From JANXSF01 sp031394025 (GTDB lineage: Bacteria > Acidobacteriota > Terriglobia > Bryobacterales > Bryobacteraceae), in the NCBI GenBank assembly GCA_031394025.1, contig JANMWO010000319.1, positions 1 to 11,721 of the forward strand: a stretch of DNA of 11,721 nt, read 5' to 3'. The notes under the pieces are model-generated. The model searched no databases and was not told the DNA's origin. It saw only the letters and a list, made by a program, of their open reading frames with translations. Shown here piece after piece: positions 1 through 7,304 of this stretch. The stretch's first letter is position 1. Every line of letters starts with the position of its first letter. A program made the translations under genes and the position numbers.

Positions 1-1
1 C

Positions 2-25
2 TGATGGACGCCGATGGACGCTGAT
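2..25. repeat. 10-base tandem repeat at the window edge
   Basis: The nine bases GATGGACGC occur at 3-11 and again at 13-21, followed by TGAT, so a 10-base unit is present about 2.4 times. The window begins inside it, so its full extent upstream cannot be seen. It could be the end of an upstream coding region: the frame starting at base 1 stops with TGA at 22-24. It could also be a short intergenic repeat. No function is claimed. Confidence 0.4.
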
Positions 26-89
26 AACAACAATTTAGGATACGGGAAAACCGAGTGGCATTGGGCACCCCTTTTCTCTCCTATTGGAT

Positions 90-94
90 GGAGG
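90..94 (+). promoter_or_regulatory. Ribosome binding site deciding the start of the NfeD-like gene
   Basis: GGAGG lies five bases upstream of the ATG at 100-102, an ideal Shine-Dalgarno arrangement. The longer reading from the GTG at 55 has only a weak purine stretch upstream and would add a 15-residue extension that does not look like a signal peptide. The ATG at 100 is therefore preferred. Confidence 0.6.
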
Positions 95-99
95 CGTCT

Positions 100-591
100 A
101 TGTGGTGGAAAGTCTTGTTGACCCTAACTCTGCTGGCCACAATGCTCCTATTTGGCGATACTCTCAAAGAAAAATCGCGCCGCGCAGTGGACGATCCTAA
201 TGTGGCTTTGCTGATCATCAGCATTGGAATCGCGCTGGTCTACGTGGAGTGCCTTCTGCCGGGTTCGGTAATCCCTGGCAGCCTGGGAGGAGTCTTAGTG
301 TCGTTTGGTGTGTTTGGTCTTTGGGATAAACAGATCAGCGGGAAAGCCCTTGCCCTGCTGCTTTGTGGAGCGTTGTTGTTACTGATAGAGGCCCGATTCC
401 CGATGTACGGGCTAGCCGGAATCGTCGGCATGATCCTCAGTTGTTGGGGTGCCAGCATTCTGTGTGCAGGCATGCGACCAGCCTGGGCCGTGGTGATCAT
501 TGCCCCGCTATTTGCTTTGACCCTGTTCCTTTTTCGCTTTGCATGGATTGCCCGTAGAAACAAAGAAGTTGCTTTTTCATGGGTGAGGTAG
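100..591 (+). CDS. NfeD-like integral membrane protein lacking protease and OB-fold domains
   Basis: The predicted 163-residue protein is almost entirely hydrophobic, with about six membrane segments at roughly 4-18, 36-51, 59-75, 83-97, 104-122 and 129-149. The segment beginning DDPNVALL at residue 31, followed by VECLLPG and a glycine-rich IPGSLGG, resembles the membrane module of NfeD/ClpP-class membrane proteins, which act in membrane quality control together with stomatin-type proteins. Full NfeD proteins carry an N-terminal serine protease and/or a C-terminal OB-fold. Neither is present, and the protein ends with a short basic tail. It is followed 64 bases later by the SPOR gene on the same strand. 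The start is taken at ATG 100 because of its GGAGG site; GTG at 55 is the alternative. The family call rests on the membrane module only. Confidence 0.6.
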   Translation: MWWKVLLTLTLLATMLLFGDTLKEKSRRAVDDPNVALLIISIGIALVYVECLLPGSVIPGSLGGVLVSFGVFGLWDKQISGKALALLLCGALLLLIEARFPMYGLAGIVGMILSCWGASILCAGMRPAWAVVIIAPLFALTLFLFRFAWIARRNKEVAFSWVR

Positions 592-655
592 ATATTCTCG
601 ACAATGGTTGTTGTTTGTGACATTGTTTATTACAAAAGGTTTGCAAGGATGAAGC

Positions 656-1369
656 ATGGCTCAAAACGAAGAGGGTGAATTTGAATTGGTGATCGGCAAC
701 AGGCAACTGTTGCTGGTGTTTGGTGTCTTGTTGGTGCTGATGGGTGTGCTGTTCACTATGGGCTACCTGATTGGGAAGAACAACCCCAGCCGTGACGCCA
801 TTTCCGCTGCCAATCGGAAGCAAGTACCAATTGACGCAGGCTCCGGTTCCAGCCCTTCAGCCAATCCCATTATTGTAGATCCGGGCAAGACCGTAGAGGA
901 ACGGCCATCGCGCTCTGCCAGTGATCTTTATGAAAAAGCCACCGAGGCAAAGAAACTTCCTGCGGTTCCTGTATTGCCCAAGGGTGATGAAAAGATCAAA
1001 GAAGTAGAGAAGAAAATCGAACCGAAGAAGGATCCGCCTAAGCCTGTGGAACCGAAGGTTGTCGAAAAGAAGCCCCTAGAACCAAAGACTGACCCGAAGC
1101 CTGACCCCAAACCTGTGGTCAGTGCGGGTAGCGCCCGGGAACCGTCCCCAGGAACTTATTTGCAGGTAGTTGCTGTGGATAAAGAAGGGGCCGATGTAAT
1201 GGCTGGATCACTACGCAATAAATCGTTCAATGCAGTGGTTGCTCCCGGCCCGAATCCGACGCTCTTCCGTGTTTTAGTTGGTCCTATGAAAGATAAGGAA
1301 GCCCTGGCCCAAACCAAAATTGATTTGGAAAAGGTTGGCGTAAAGGGCTCTATCGTGAAAAAATATTAG
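656..1369 (+). CDS. Membrane-anchored SPOR-domain protein
   Basis: The 237-residue protein has a short acidic cytoplasmic N-terminus, a single membrane helix at about 18-40, a long low-complexity Pro/Lys/Glu linker (about 100-155, with repeated EPK and DPKP units) and a C-terminal SPOR domain from about 166 to the end, including FRVLVGPM at 204-211. SPOR domains bind denuded septal peptidoglycan glycans and typically place proteins at the division site. The linker would let the domain reach across the periplasm from an inner-membrane anchor. An AAGGA site sits six bases before the ATG. Only two bases separate its stop from lipA, so the two are probably co-transcribed. The topology and domain are clear; the specific division role is inferred from the family. 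Confidence 0.85.
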   Translation: MAQNEEGEFELVIGNRQLLLVFGVLLVLMGVLFTMGYLIGKNNPSRDAISAANRKQVPIDAGSGSSPSANPIIVDPGKTVEERPSRSASDLYEKATEAKKLPAVPVLPKGDEKIKEVEKKIEPKKDPPKPVEPKVVEKKPLEPKTDPKPDPKPVVSAGSAREPSPGTYLQVVAVDKEGADVMAGSLRNKSFNAVVAPGPNPTLFRVLVGPMKDKEALAQTKIDLEKVGVKGSIVKKY

Positions 1370-1371
1370 AA

Positions 1372-2301
1372 GTGAGTGATATTTCTCAACCTCTAGTTCA
1401 AATAGCTGGTGCTCCCCGGATGCGCCTGCCGGAATGGTTACGTAAACCAGAGACGCACAACGAATCCGTGCATCTGCTGAAGCGCGAATTGCGCGATTTG
1501 CATTTGCATACCGTTTGCGAATCGGCGCGATGTCCTAACATTCATGAGTGCTTCCATCGTGGGACAGCTACGTTCATGATTCTGGGGAATATTTGTACCC
1601 GTGGATGCGGATTTTGTTCGGTTCCTAAAGGCAATCCCCGGAAGCAGGATTTCGGACTGGACGTTTTGGAACCAGCCAACGTAGCCAGCATGGCGGCACA
1701 AATGAAGCTGCGCTATGTGGTGATCACCAGTGTCAATCGCGATGAACTGCCCGATGGTGGATCGCAGCATTGGGCGGAAACCGTGCGTGAAGTGAAGCGG
1801 GCATTGCCCAACGCCAGGGTGGAAGTGCTCACTCCCGATTTCAATGGCGACATGACTGCTGTGGCCCGAGTGCTTGACGCCGGGCCGCATGTTTACAACC
1901 ACAACATGGAGACCGTGCAGCGGCTGTATCGTTCTGTTCGTCCGCAAGCCCGCTATCAGCAATCGCTGGATGTGCTCTCTTTCGCCCGCAAACATCGCCC
2001 GGAGGCTCTGATTAAATCCGGGTTGATGGTTGGGCTGGGTGAGACGCAAGATCAAGTGAAGGAGCTTCTGCGCGATGTTCGCGACGCGGGTGTTCACGTG
2101 GCCACTATCGGCCAGTATCTGCAACCTACCCGTCGTAACCTGCCAGTCGCCCGTTATGTGACCCCTGCGGAATTTGATGAATTGCGCGATTATGGTCTTT
2201 CGATAGGGTTTGAGATGGTCTTTAGCGGTCCCTTTGTTCGATCATCGTACATGGCCGATTTGGTGGAAGAAGAGGCCACCGGGAAGCTGACTCCGGCGTG
2301 A
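1372..2301 (+). CDS. lipA: Lipoyl synthase (radical SAM)
   Basis: LipA inserts two sulfur atoms at C6 and C8 of octanoyl groups carried on lipoyl domains of 2-oxoacid dehydrogenases and the glycine cleavage H protein. All signature residues are visible in the 309-residue product: the auxiliary-cluster motif C-x4-C-x5-C (Cys49, Cys54, Cys60), the radical SAM motif C-x3-C-x2-C (Cys75, Cys79, Cys82), and the C-terminal RSSY at 290-293, which supplies the serine ligand to the auxiliary cluster. The length is normal for the family. It starts with GTG two bases after the SPOR gene, with no strong Shine-Dalgarno site, suggesting translational coupling, and its TGA stop overlaps the lnt start (GTGA). 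No lipB is present in this window, so octanoyl transfer must be encoded elsewhere. Confidence 0.97.
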   Translation: MSDISQPLVQIAGAPRMRLPEWLRKPETHNESVHLLKRELRDLHLHTVCESARCPNIHECFHRGTATFMILGNICTRGCGFCSVPKGNPRKQDFGLDVLEPANVASMAAQMKLRYVVITSVNRDELPDGGSQHWAETVREVKRALPNARVEVLTPDFNGDMTAVARVLDAGPHVYNHNMETVQRLYRSVRPQARYQQSLDVLSFARKHRPEALIKSGLMVGLGETQDQVKELLRDVRDAGVHVATIGQYLQPTRRNLPVARYVTPAEFDELRDYGLSIGFEMVFSGPFVRSSYMADLVEEEATGKLTPA

Positions 2302-3782
2302 ATCTCATCGCTAGAAACTACTTGCTGGCCCTGCTAACGGGACTATGCCTGGTGGTGATCTACCCTGGTTGGAACTGGTATTGGCTAGCACCGCTGACAC
2401 TGGCTCCACTGGTAGTAAGCTTGGCGGCAACCGTCCCCTGGAAACATCGCTTCCTACTTGGCTACAGTGCGGGATTCCTGCATTCCTTAGGAGTCTATTA
2501 CTGGTTTGCGCCAGTGCTTGCCGTGCATGGCGACATGGGCGAGTGGGGCGGCTTTGGAACCCTGCTGGTGTACTGCTTTATCCGAGCCCTGCATTACGGA
2601 ATCTTCTCGCTGCTGGCTGTGATTGTGATCCCATCACGATGGGCCATTGTGGCGATTCCAGCATTGTGGACGGGCATGGAATGGTCGCAACAACCAACTA
2701 CAGACTTCGCCTGGCTGCTGTTGGGCAACGCTGGAGTGGACATGGCACTGCCACTTCGATTGGCTCCTTGGGTGGGCGTGTATGGACTATCTTTTCTATT
2801 CGCGATGACCGGCACCGCTGCCGCGCTACTGGTGTTGCGCCGTCTGAAAAACCTGGTCGCGCTGGTGCTTGCGTTGCTGGTTTTGCTGTTGATGCCTTCC
2901 ATTCCAGATGTTGCTGTGCCAACGGAAAGCGCGGTGACGGTGCAGCCCAATATTGATCCGGAAACTGTCCGCTGGACTTGGGAATCGGTGCAAACTTTGG
3001 AGCAGCATCTTGCTCGATTGAGTTTGGAAAGCGCCTTGAAAGCGAGTGAAGGTAAACCGGCGATGGTGCTTTGGCCGGAACTTCCAGCACCGGTGTATTA
3101 CGAGGACGATGCCATTCTGCGCGGTCACGTCTTAGAAGTGGCAACGCGGGCAGATGTGGCCGTAGTGCTGGGAACAGTGGTTCATAACCCCAAGGGAGAT
3201 CCGCTTAATTCGGCTGAATTCATCAGTCGGGAAGGGAAGACCCTGGGTCGGTACGATAAGATGCATCTGGTCCCGTTCGGTGAATATGTTCCGCCACTAT
3301 TTTCCTGGGTGAACAAAGTGAGTGGTGAAACGGGAACGTTTGCTGCGGGGAAATCCACCGCTGATTTTTCGGTGGATGGTCACCGGGTGGGAGTGTTCAT
3401 TTGCTACGAATCGGCGCTGCCCGACCATGTGCGTCAATTTGCGGCTCAAGGCGATGAGGTTTTGGTGATGCTGACCAACGATGGGTATTTTTTCAAGACA
3501 GCGGCGCGGGAACAGCATTTAGAACTGGCCCGGATGCGTTCGGTGGAAAATAATCGCTGGTTGCTGCGGGCCACCAATAACGGACATACAGTTGCCATTG
3601 ATCCATCGGGAAAGATAGCCAAGCGGATTCCAGAGTTTGTGGAAACATCCGCTCGGCTACCGTTTTCCTGGATCAAGGAGACAACGTTTTACACCCGCAA
3701 TGGCGATTGGTTCGCCTGGGGATGCCTGTTGTCTTCACTGCTGTTCTGTGGGTTTACTTCCTGGTCAAATCGCGAATCATAA
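2298..3782 (+). CDS. lnt: Apolipoprotein N-acyltransferase
   Basis: Lnt transfers an acyl chain from phospholipid to the N-terminal cysteine of diacylated lipoproteins in the inner membrane, the last maturation step before outer-membrane sorting. The 494-residue protein has an N-terminal membrane region (about 8-200, several helices) and a periplasmic nitrilase-like domain from about 210. The catalytic triad is in its usual contexts: Glu261 in LWPELPAP, Lys321 in RYDKMHLVPFGEYVP and Cys369 in FICYES. The NDGYFF and ARMRSVENNRWLLRATNNG stretches (395-428) also match the family. It starts at a GTG overlapping the lipA stop by four bases. Its 3' end overlaps the oppositely oriented DUF1080 gene by 29 bases. 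A full Lnt implies a diderm cell envelope. Confidence 0.95.
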   Translation: MNLIARNYLLALLTGLCLVVIYPGWNWYWLAPLTLAPLVVSLAATVPWKHRFLLGYSAGFLHSLGVYYWFAPVLAVHGDMGEWGGFGTLLVYCFIRALHYGIFSLLAVIVIPSRWAIVAIPALWTGMEWSQQPTTDFAWLLLGNAGVDMALPLRLAPWVGVYGLSFLFAMTGTAAALLVLRRLKNLVALVLALLVLLLMPSIPDVAVPTESAVTVQPNIDPETVRWTWESVQTLEQHLARLSLESALKASEGKPAMVLWPELPAPVYYEDDAILRGHVLEVATRADVAVVLGTVVHNPKGDPLNSAEFISREGKTLGRYDKMHLVPFGEYVPPLFSWVNKVSGETGTFAAGKSTADFSVDGHRVGVFICYESALPDHVRQFAAQGDEVLVMLTNDGYFFKTAAREQHLELARMRSVENNRWLLRATNNGHTVAIDPSGKIAKRIPEFVETSARLPFSWIKETTFYTRNGDWFAWGCLLSSLLFCGFTSWSNRES

Positions 3783-4392
3783 TGTCTTTGAAACGCATGT
3801 TTCCGGAACCGCCGGAATGTAGTTGCAAGGAAATGCCACCATCGAACGACTTTGGCTTGGGATCGGTAAAATCAACCATCACCACACCATTCAGGCGGGA
3901 AACGTAGTGGTTGCCTTCCACTTTCAATAAATATTCGTTCCAATCATCCTGACGCACCACGGTTTCGTTTTCCGGTGATGGCCAAACCACCCATCCCCGA
4001 CCATCGCCATAAATTCCCCCGGTATGTTCGCCAATGGTGCAGTCGATTTCGAATTGCAGACCCTGGGTGACTTCGGCAGTTCCCGGTTTGAATTCGGAAT
4101 GGAAGAAGACGCCGCTATTGCCGTCACCTTCGCACTTGAATCGCAGAGAAAGATGGAAATCCTTGTAGTTTTTGGCAGTTTTCAAGTAGCCGTAGTCTTT
4201 GGAAACGGCCATGCCGTGTAGGGTTCCACTTTCTACAAGCCACTTTTCCTTGCCCACTTCTACCCAACCGTTGAGATCCTTGCCATTAAAAAGCGCAGTC
4301 CAATCTTCACCGGGCAAGGTCTTGGTGTGGACTCTTGGTCCTTGGGCCATCAGACCGACGGCGCAAAAAATAAACAATAATGTTCGACTCAT
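3754..4392 (-). CDS. Secreted DUF1080 (3-keto-disaccharide hydrolase-like) protein
   Basis: The 212-residue protein opens with a signal peptide (hydrophobic about 4-15, possible cleavage after MAQ) and then one DUF1080 domain, a concanavalin-like beta-sandwich. Family landmarks are FNGKDLNGW (35-43), a WLVESGTLHG strand (51-60), NSGVFFH (92-98), the IYGDGRGW turn (127-134), the DDWNEYLLKVEGN strand (149-161), LNGVVMVDF (168-175) and a closing GISLQLHSGG (186-195). The domain is annotated as 3-keto-disaccharide hydrolase and is frequent in Acidobacteriota and Planctomycetota; the substrate here cannot be read from sequence. It lies 15 bases after glmM on the same strand. There is no Shine-Dalgarno site before its ATG, so it may depend on glmM translation or on its own weak promoter (TATCAT-like box at 4400-4405). 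Its end overlaps lnt by 29 bases. Confidence 0.85.
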   Translation of the reverse strand: MSRTLLFIFCAVGLMAQGPRVHTKTLPGEDWTALFNGKDLNGWVEVGKEKWLVESGTLHGMAVSKDYGYLKTAKNYKDFHLSLRFKCEGDGNSGVFFHSEFKPGTAEVTQGLQFEIDCTIGEHTGGIYGDGRGWVVWPSPENETVVRQDDWNEYLLKVEGNHYVSRLNGVVMVDFTDPKPKSFDGGISLQLHSGGSGNMRFKDIMIRDLTRK

Positions 4393-4407
4393 GAAGAATA
4401 TGATATG

Positions 4408-5760
4408 TCACGCGCCTAGTTCATGGCGAAGTACGGCGGCAACTGATTCAGCGAAACGTTCCACGTGCAACAGTTCCGGACCTTCCACCATCACCCTTGC
4501 CAGCGATTCGGTACCGGAATAACGAACCAAAACACGACCCTTGCCGTGGAAGTAATCCTCACATTCCCGAATGGCTTCCATCACCGGAGGAATATCGCTC
4601 ATCGGCTTCTTTTCCCGCACCCGGACATTCACCAACCGCTGCGGGTAAATTTCCAGCCCGGCCGCCAATTCATCCAGAGTCTTGCCAGTTTTCGCCATCT
4701 GCTCAAAGATTCGCATGGCCGTAAGCATGCCGTCGCCAGTGGTGGCGTATTCGTGAAAAATTACGTGACCAGACTGTTCCCCACCAATTGCGGCACCGGT
4801 TCGGATCATCTCTTCCAGCACGTATTTATCGCCCACCGGAGTGCGATCCAAGCGAATCCCTTCGGCACCTAGGGCCACTTCCAGCCCCATGTTCGACATG
4901 ACGGTGGCCACTACCACGTTTCCCGGCAACTTCCCGGCAGCTTTCAAGGCTCTGGCTGCGATCAACAGCATCTGGTCACCGTCAACGATCTTTCCTGATG
5001 CGCTCACCAGAATGGCTCTATCGGCGTCGCCATCAAAAGCCACCCCAGCATCAGCACCGGCTTCCACTACAGCCTTCTGCAGGCGTTCTGGATGCAATGC
5101 ACCGCATCCCAGGTTAATATTGCGGCCGTCCGGTTCTATGGATAGCGCCACAATTTCGGCACCCAGCCGGTGAAACAGTTCCGGAGCTAAATGCGAGCAG
5201 GCGCCGTTGGCACAGTCTAAGACGAATTTTTTCCCTTTGAGTGTTCCCTCAAAACTGGATGCCAGGAAATCGACGTAGGCGGCGTCAAGCCCTTCATCGA
5301 CCGTCAAAACCGCCGGTTTGGGGGCTTCGGCGTTGGCAAGAACCTCAAAGATCACTGTTTCCATTTCCAATTCCCGATCATCGGAAAGTTTATAGCCATC
5401 GTGGCCAAAAACCTTGATCCCGTTATCCTCGAAAGGATTGTGTGAGGCGGAAATCATTACGCCGGCAACGAAGTCACGAGTTCGGGTCAAATACGCGATG
5501 CCAGGAGTGGTTACCAGACCGGCAAATCGTACATTCACGCCATACTGGGCTGCCCCACCGGCCACCATTTCGGCAATCCATGGGCCCGATTCGCGAGTAT
5601 CCATGCCAATGACGATTTCCGCGTGTCCGCCAGATGCCGTCTTCTTCGCCCATTTCCCCAAGGCGCAACCGATGGCGTAAACTGTGGGCTGATCCAGCGG
5701 GTACTTTCCGGCAACGCTCCGAATTCCATCCGTTCCAAATAGCTGTCTTGTTTTTATCAT
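4408..5760 (-). CDS. glmM: Phosphoglucosamine mutase
   Basis: GlmM converts glucosamine-6-phosphate to glucosamine-1-phosphate, the step feeding UDP-GlcNAc for peptidoglycan and lipopolysaccharide. The 450-residue product has the four-domain phosphohexomutase layout: N-terminal LFGTDGIR (7-13), the phosphoserine loop SASHNP with catalytic Ser106, the metal-binding DGDADR (243-248), the sugar-specificity loop GGEQSGH (326-332) and the phosphate-binding RYSGTES (413-419). The length is typical. The ATG overlaps the cdaR stop by four bases (ATGA), so it is translationally coupled. In Firmicutes the cdaA-cdaR-glmM order is conserved and GlmM binds and inhibits CdaA, linking c-di-AMP level to wall precursor supply. 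The same logic is inferred here from the identical gene order. Confidence 0.97.
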   Translation of the reverse strand: MIKTRQLFGTDGIRSVAGKYPLDQPTVYAIGCALGKWAKKTASGGHAEIVIGMDTRESGPWIAEMVAGGAAQYGVNVRFAGLVTTPGIAYLTRTRDFVAGVMISASHNPFEDNGIKVFGHDGYKLSDDRELEMETVIFEVLANAEAPKPAVLTVDEGLDAAYVDFLASSFEGTLKGKKFVLDCANGACSHLAPELFHRLGAEIVALSIEPDGRNINLGCGALHPERLQKAVVEAGADAGVAFDGDADRAILVSASGKIVDGDQMLLIAARALKAAGKLPGNVVVATVMSNMGLEVALGAEGIRLDRTPVGDKYVLEEMIRTGAAIGGEQSGHVIFHEYATTGDGMLTAMRIFEQMAKTGKTLDELAAGLEIYPQRLVNVRVREKKPMSDIPPVMEAIRECEDYFHGKGRVLVRYSGTESLARVMVEGPELLHVERFAESVAAVLRHELGA

Positions 5761-6419
5761 TTTGTTGTTGGAATCCTTTCCATTTCTATTTCAACTGTCA
5801 CGGCACCAGTTCCATCAATGCGCACTTGTGGATCTCCAATAAAAGTTTGCACTCGGAACACACCTGCGCCAATAAGGGTACTTATATCTATCGGATCTGT
5901 TTCAGCAAACATTACCCGGTTAACCCGGCTCTCTGGTCCGATAATGCGCAACACCTGAGGGTTGATCTCGCCCCGTTTGATTCGGTAGTTGGCAGCAGTT
6001 TCCCCTTCGAGGGTTAGTTTTACAGGAATATCTTTGGCCGTGCGACGTTCGAATTTCACCCGGATTTGCGATGGTACGGCACGGCTCATGGTCACCCCGG
6101 CGGGCAATTCCAGGTTTGATTCCTCAATGGTAAACGTGCGTTCCCCAGGTTGATTAGCCGACGCTAAGTTGATAATCACGGCTGAGGCGGCGAGGCCTGC
6201 GGGGCTTAACCGTCGGGATGGGCCACGTACCTCTACCCGCAATTTATCAGGCACTTCGGAACTGATTTCAAGGTCTGGCGGAATGTTTTTGTATTCAATG
6301 GGGATGCTGATGGCAATGGACTGTTCGGGTTCGCCAACAATGGCAAGCCAAAGCAAAAAGGCCACGGCGATACTCAACAGTTTCCATCCGAAATTCTCTG
6401 TCAGCCAGCGAAGTTTCAA
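5757..6419 (-). CDS. cdaR: YbbR-domain protein, CdaA regulator CdaR
   Basis: The 220-residue protein has one N-terminal membrane anchor (about 12-28, LLSIAVAFLLWLAIVG) followed by an extracytoplasmic region with two or so YbbR-like repeats of beta strands, for example PIEYKNIPPDLEIS (40-53), VEVRGPSRRL (62-71) and IPVKLTLEGE (126-135). CdaR proteins modulate the membrane diadenylate cyclase. The gene sits between cdaA and glmM with four-base overlaps on both sides, the strongest argument for its identity. The start codon is TTG, reading TTGA with the cdaA stop, preceded by AGAGG about ten bases upstream. Starting there gives the short leader plus anchor expected for the family. The function is inferred from context and topology. 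Confidence 0.85.
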   Translation of the reverse strand: MKLRWLTENFGWKLLSIAVAFLLWLAIVGEPEQSIAISIPIEYKNIPPDLEISSEVPDKLRVEVRGPSRRLSPAGLAASAVIINLASANQPGERTFTIEESNLELPAGVTMSRAVPSQIRVKFERRTAKDIPVKLTLEGETAANYRIKRGEINPQVLRIIGPESRVNRVMFAETDPIDISTLIGAGVFRVQTFIGDPQVRIDGTGAVTVEIEMERIPTTK

Positions 6420-7255
6420 GGTTCCATAGCCTCTTCTGGTTCGGGAGATTCTGTATGGCGTCGGAAACTTTTTGCTTCCTGGAAGCGGCGGCCAAAATGG
6501 TTCATCAGGCGATGTTCCAATCGATCAATGGTCAAATCTTGTTCAATGTCTCCAAAGGTCGCAATGGAAATATGACCGGTTTCTTCACTGACGATGATGG
6601 AAATACAATCCGTTTCCTCAGTAACGCCAATGGCCGCCCGGTGTCTTGTACCTAGGGAACGGGCCAAACCTGGCTTCATGGTAAGTGGCAGGAAGCAGGC
6701 TGCTGCGGAAACTCGGCCACCTTGCACCACCACGGCTCCATCGTGCATGGCCCCTCCATGTTGAAAAATGGAGAGCAATAGATCTCTGGAAATCACTGCA
6801 TCCATGGGCACACCACTTTCCACAAAAGTGCGCAGTCCAATATCACGCTCCATGATGATCAGCGCACCGGTGCGAGTCTGGGCCAGTTGCTGCACGGCCA
6901 GGAGGATTTCATCAATTGTTTCGCGCCGTTGCGCTCGCGTACCAAAACCCACCATCCGACGACGTCCCAGCCTCGCCAGTAGTCTGCGGATTTCCGATTG
7001 GAACATTACGATGAGCGCCAAAACCGTATAGGGGGCCAAGTTGGCCAAACTGGTGCGCAGCAGTTCCAGCTTAAAATAGGTGGCCAATCCATAGATCATC
7101 ACCAGCGCACCAATACCCGTCAAAATATTGGCCGCACGACGTCCCCGGACAATCAAAATGAAGTTGTAAATGATCAGCGCGACAACGGCTATGTCAACCG
7201 CTGCCGTCCAACTGAATTTGGGTAGCGAGGAAAGTAGAAAGTTCAATAGGGTCAT
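6416..7255 (-). CDS. cdaA: Diadenylate cyclase, membrane type
   Basis: CdaA condenses two ATP molecules into c-di-AMP, a second messenger tied to potassium/osmotic balance and cell-wall homeostasis. The 279-residue protein has three membrane helices in the first 85 residues (about 17-36, 44-60, 70-84), then a coiled connector and the DAC domain. The catalytic motifs are complete: DGA at 172-174 within GGAMHDGAVVV, and RHR at 204-206 within LGTRHRAAIGVTEETD. The FQSEIRRLLARLG connector (85-97) is typical of the family. A C-terminal tail of about 25 residues (EEAMEP at the end) is charged and probably disordered. It is the first gene of the cdaA-cdaR-glmM cluster. The upstream DUF362 gene ends 49 bases away on the same strand, so read-through is possible. 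Confidence 0.96.
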   Translation of the reverse strand: MTLLNFLLSSLPKFSWTAAVDIAVVALIIYNFILIVRGRRAANILTGIGALVMIYGLATYFKLELLRTSLANLAPYTVLALIVMFQSEIRRLLARLGRRRMVGFGTRAQRRETIDEILLAVQQLAQTRTGALIIMERDIGLRTFVESGVPMDAVISRDLLLSIFQHGGAMHDGAVVVQGGRVSAAACFLPLTMKPGLARSLGTRHRAAIGVTEETDCISIIVSEETGHISIATFGDIEQDLTIDRLEHRLMNHFGRRFQEAKSFRRHTESPEPEEAMEP

Positions 7256-7259
7256 GCAA

Positions 7260-7278
7260 CTGGTTGCTTTCCAGCAAC
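7260..7278 (-). promoter_or_regulatory. Inverted repeats in the cdaA leader
   Basis: GTTGC at 7263-7267 and GCAAC at 7274-7278 form a five-base stem with a six-base loop. On the mRNA strand the loop reads TGGAAA and contains the best available Shine-Dalgarno-like purines for cdaA. A second pairing, CTGG 7260-7263 with CCAG 7271-7274, is mutually exclusive with the first. Such nested alternatives can gate translation, but the stems are short and chance is a fair explanation. Confidence 0.25.
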
Positions 7279-7304
7279 TTACCCTATAGTTTACCTGTTA
7301 TTCC

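Noticed and set aside
592..655. Promoter before the SPOR gene
   Set aside because: A TATTAC-like -10 can be found, but no -35 at acceptable spacing. The gene may simply be read through from the NfeD-like gene.
1011..1110. Repetitive Lys/Pro/Glu-coding stretch as a DNA repeat
   Set aside because: It is the low-complexity linker of the SPOR protein. The codons vary and there is no exact DNA period.
1438..2124. Long open frame on the minus strand opposite lipA (228 codons)
   Set aside because: lipA has every catalytic motif in its own frame. The opposite frame is rich in His, Arg and Gln without domain features, as expected of a shadow.
2345..2956. Open plus-strand frame of 203 codons inside lnt
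   Set aside because: It lies wholly within the Lnt membrane region, has irregular composition and no recognisable motif, and has no ribosome binding site.
3801..3817. TTCCGG-aaccg-CCGGAA hairpin just after the lnt stop, as a possible terminator
   Set aside because: No T-run follows on either strand, and the bases encode the Gly-Gly-Ser-Gly region of the DUF1080 protein.
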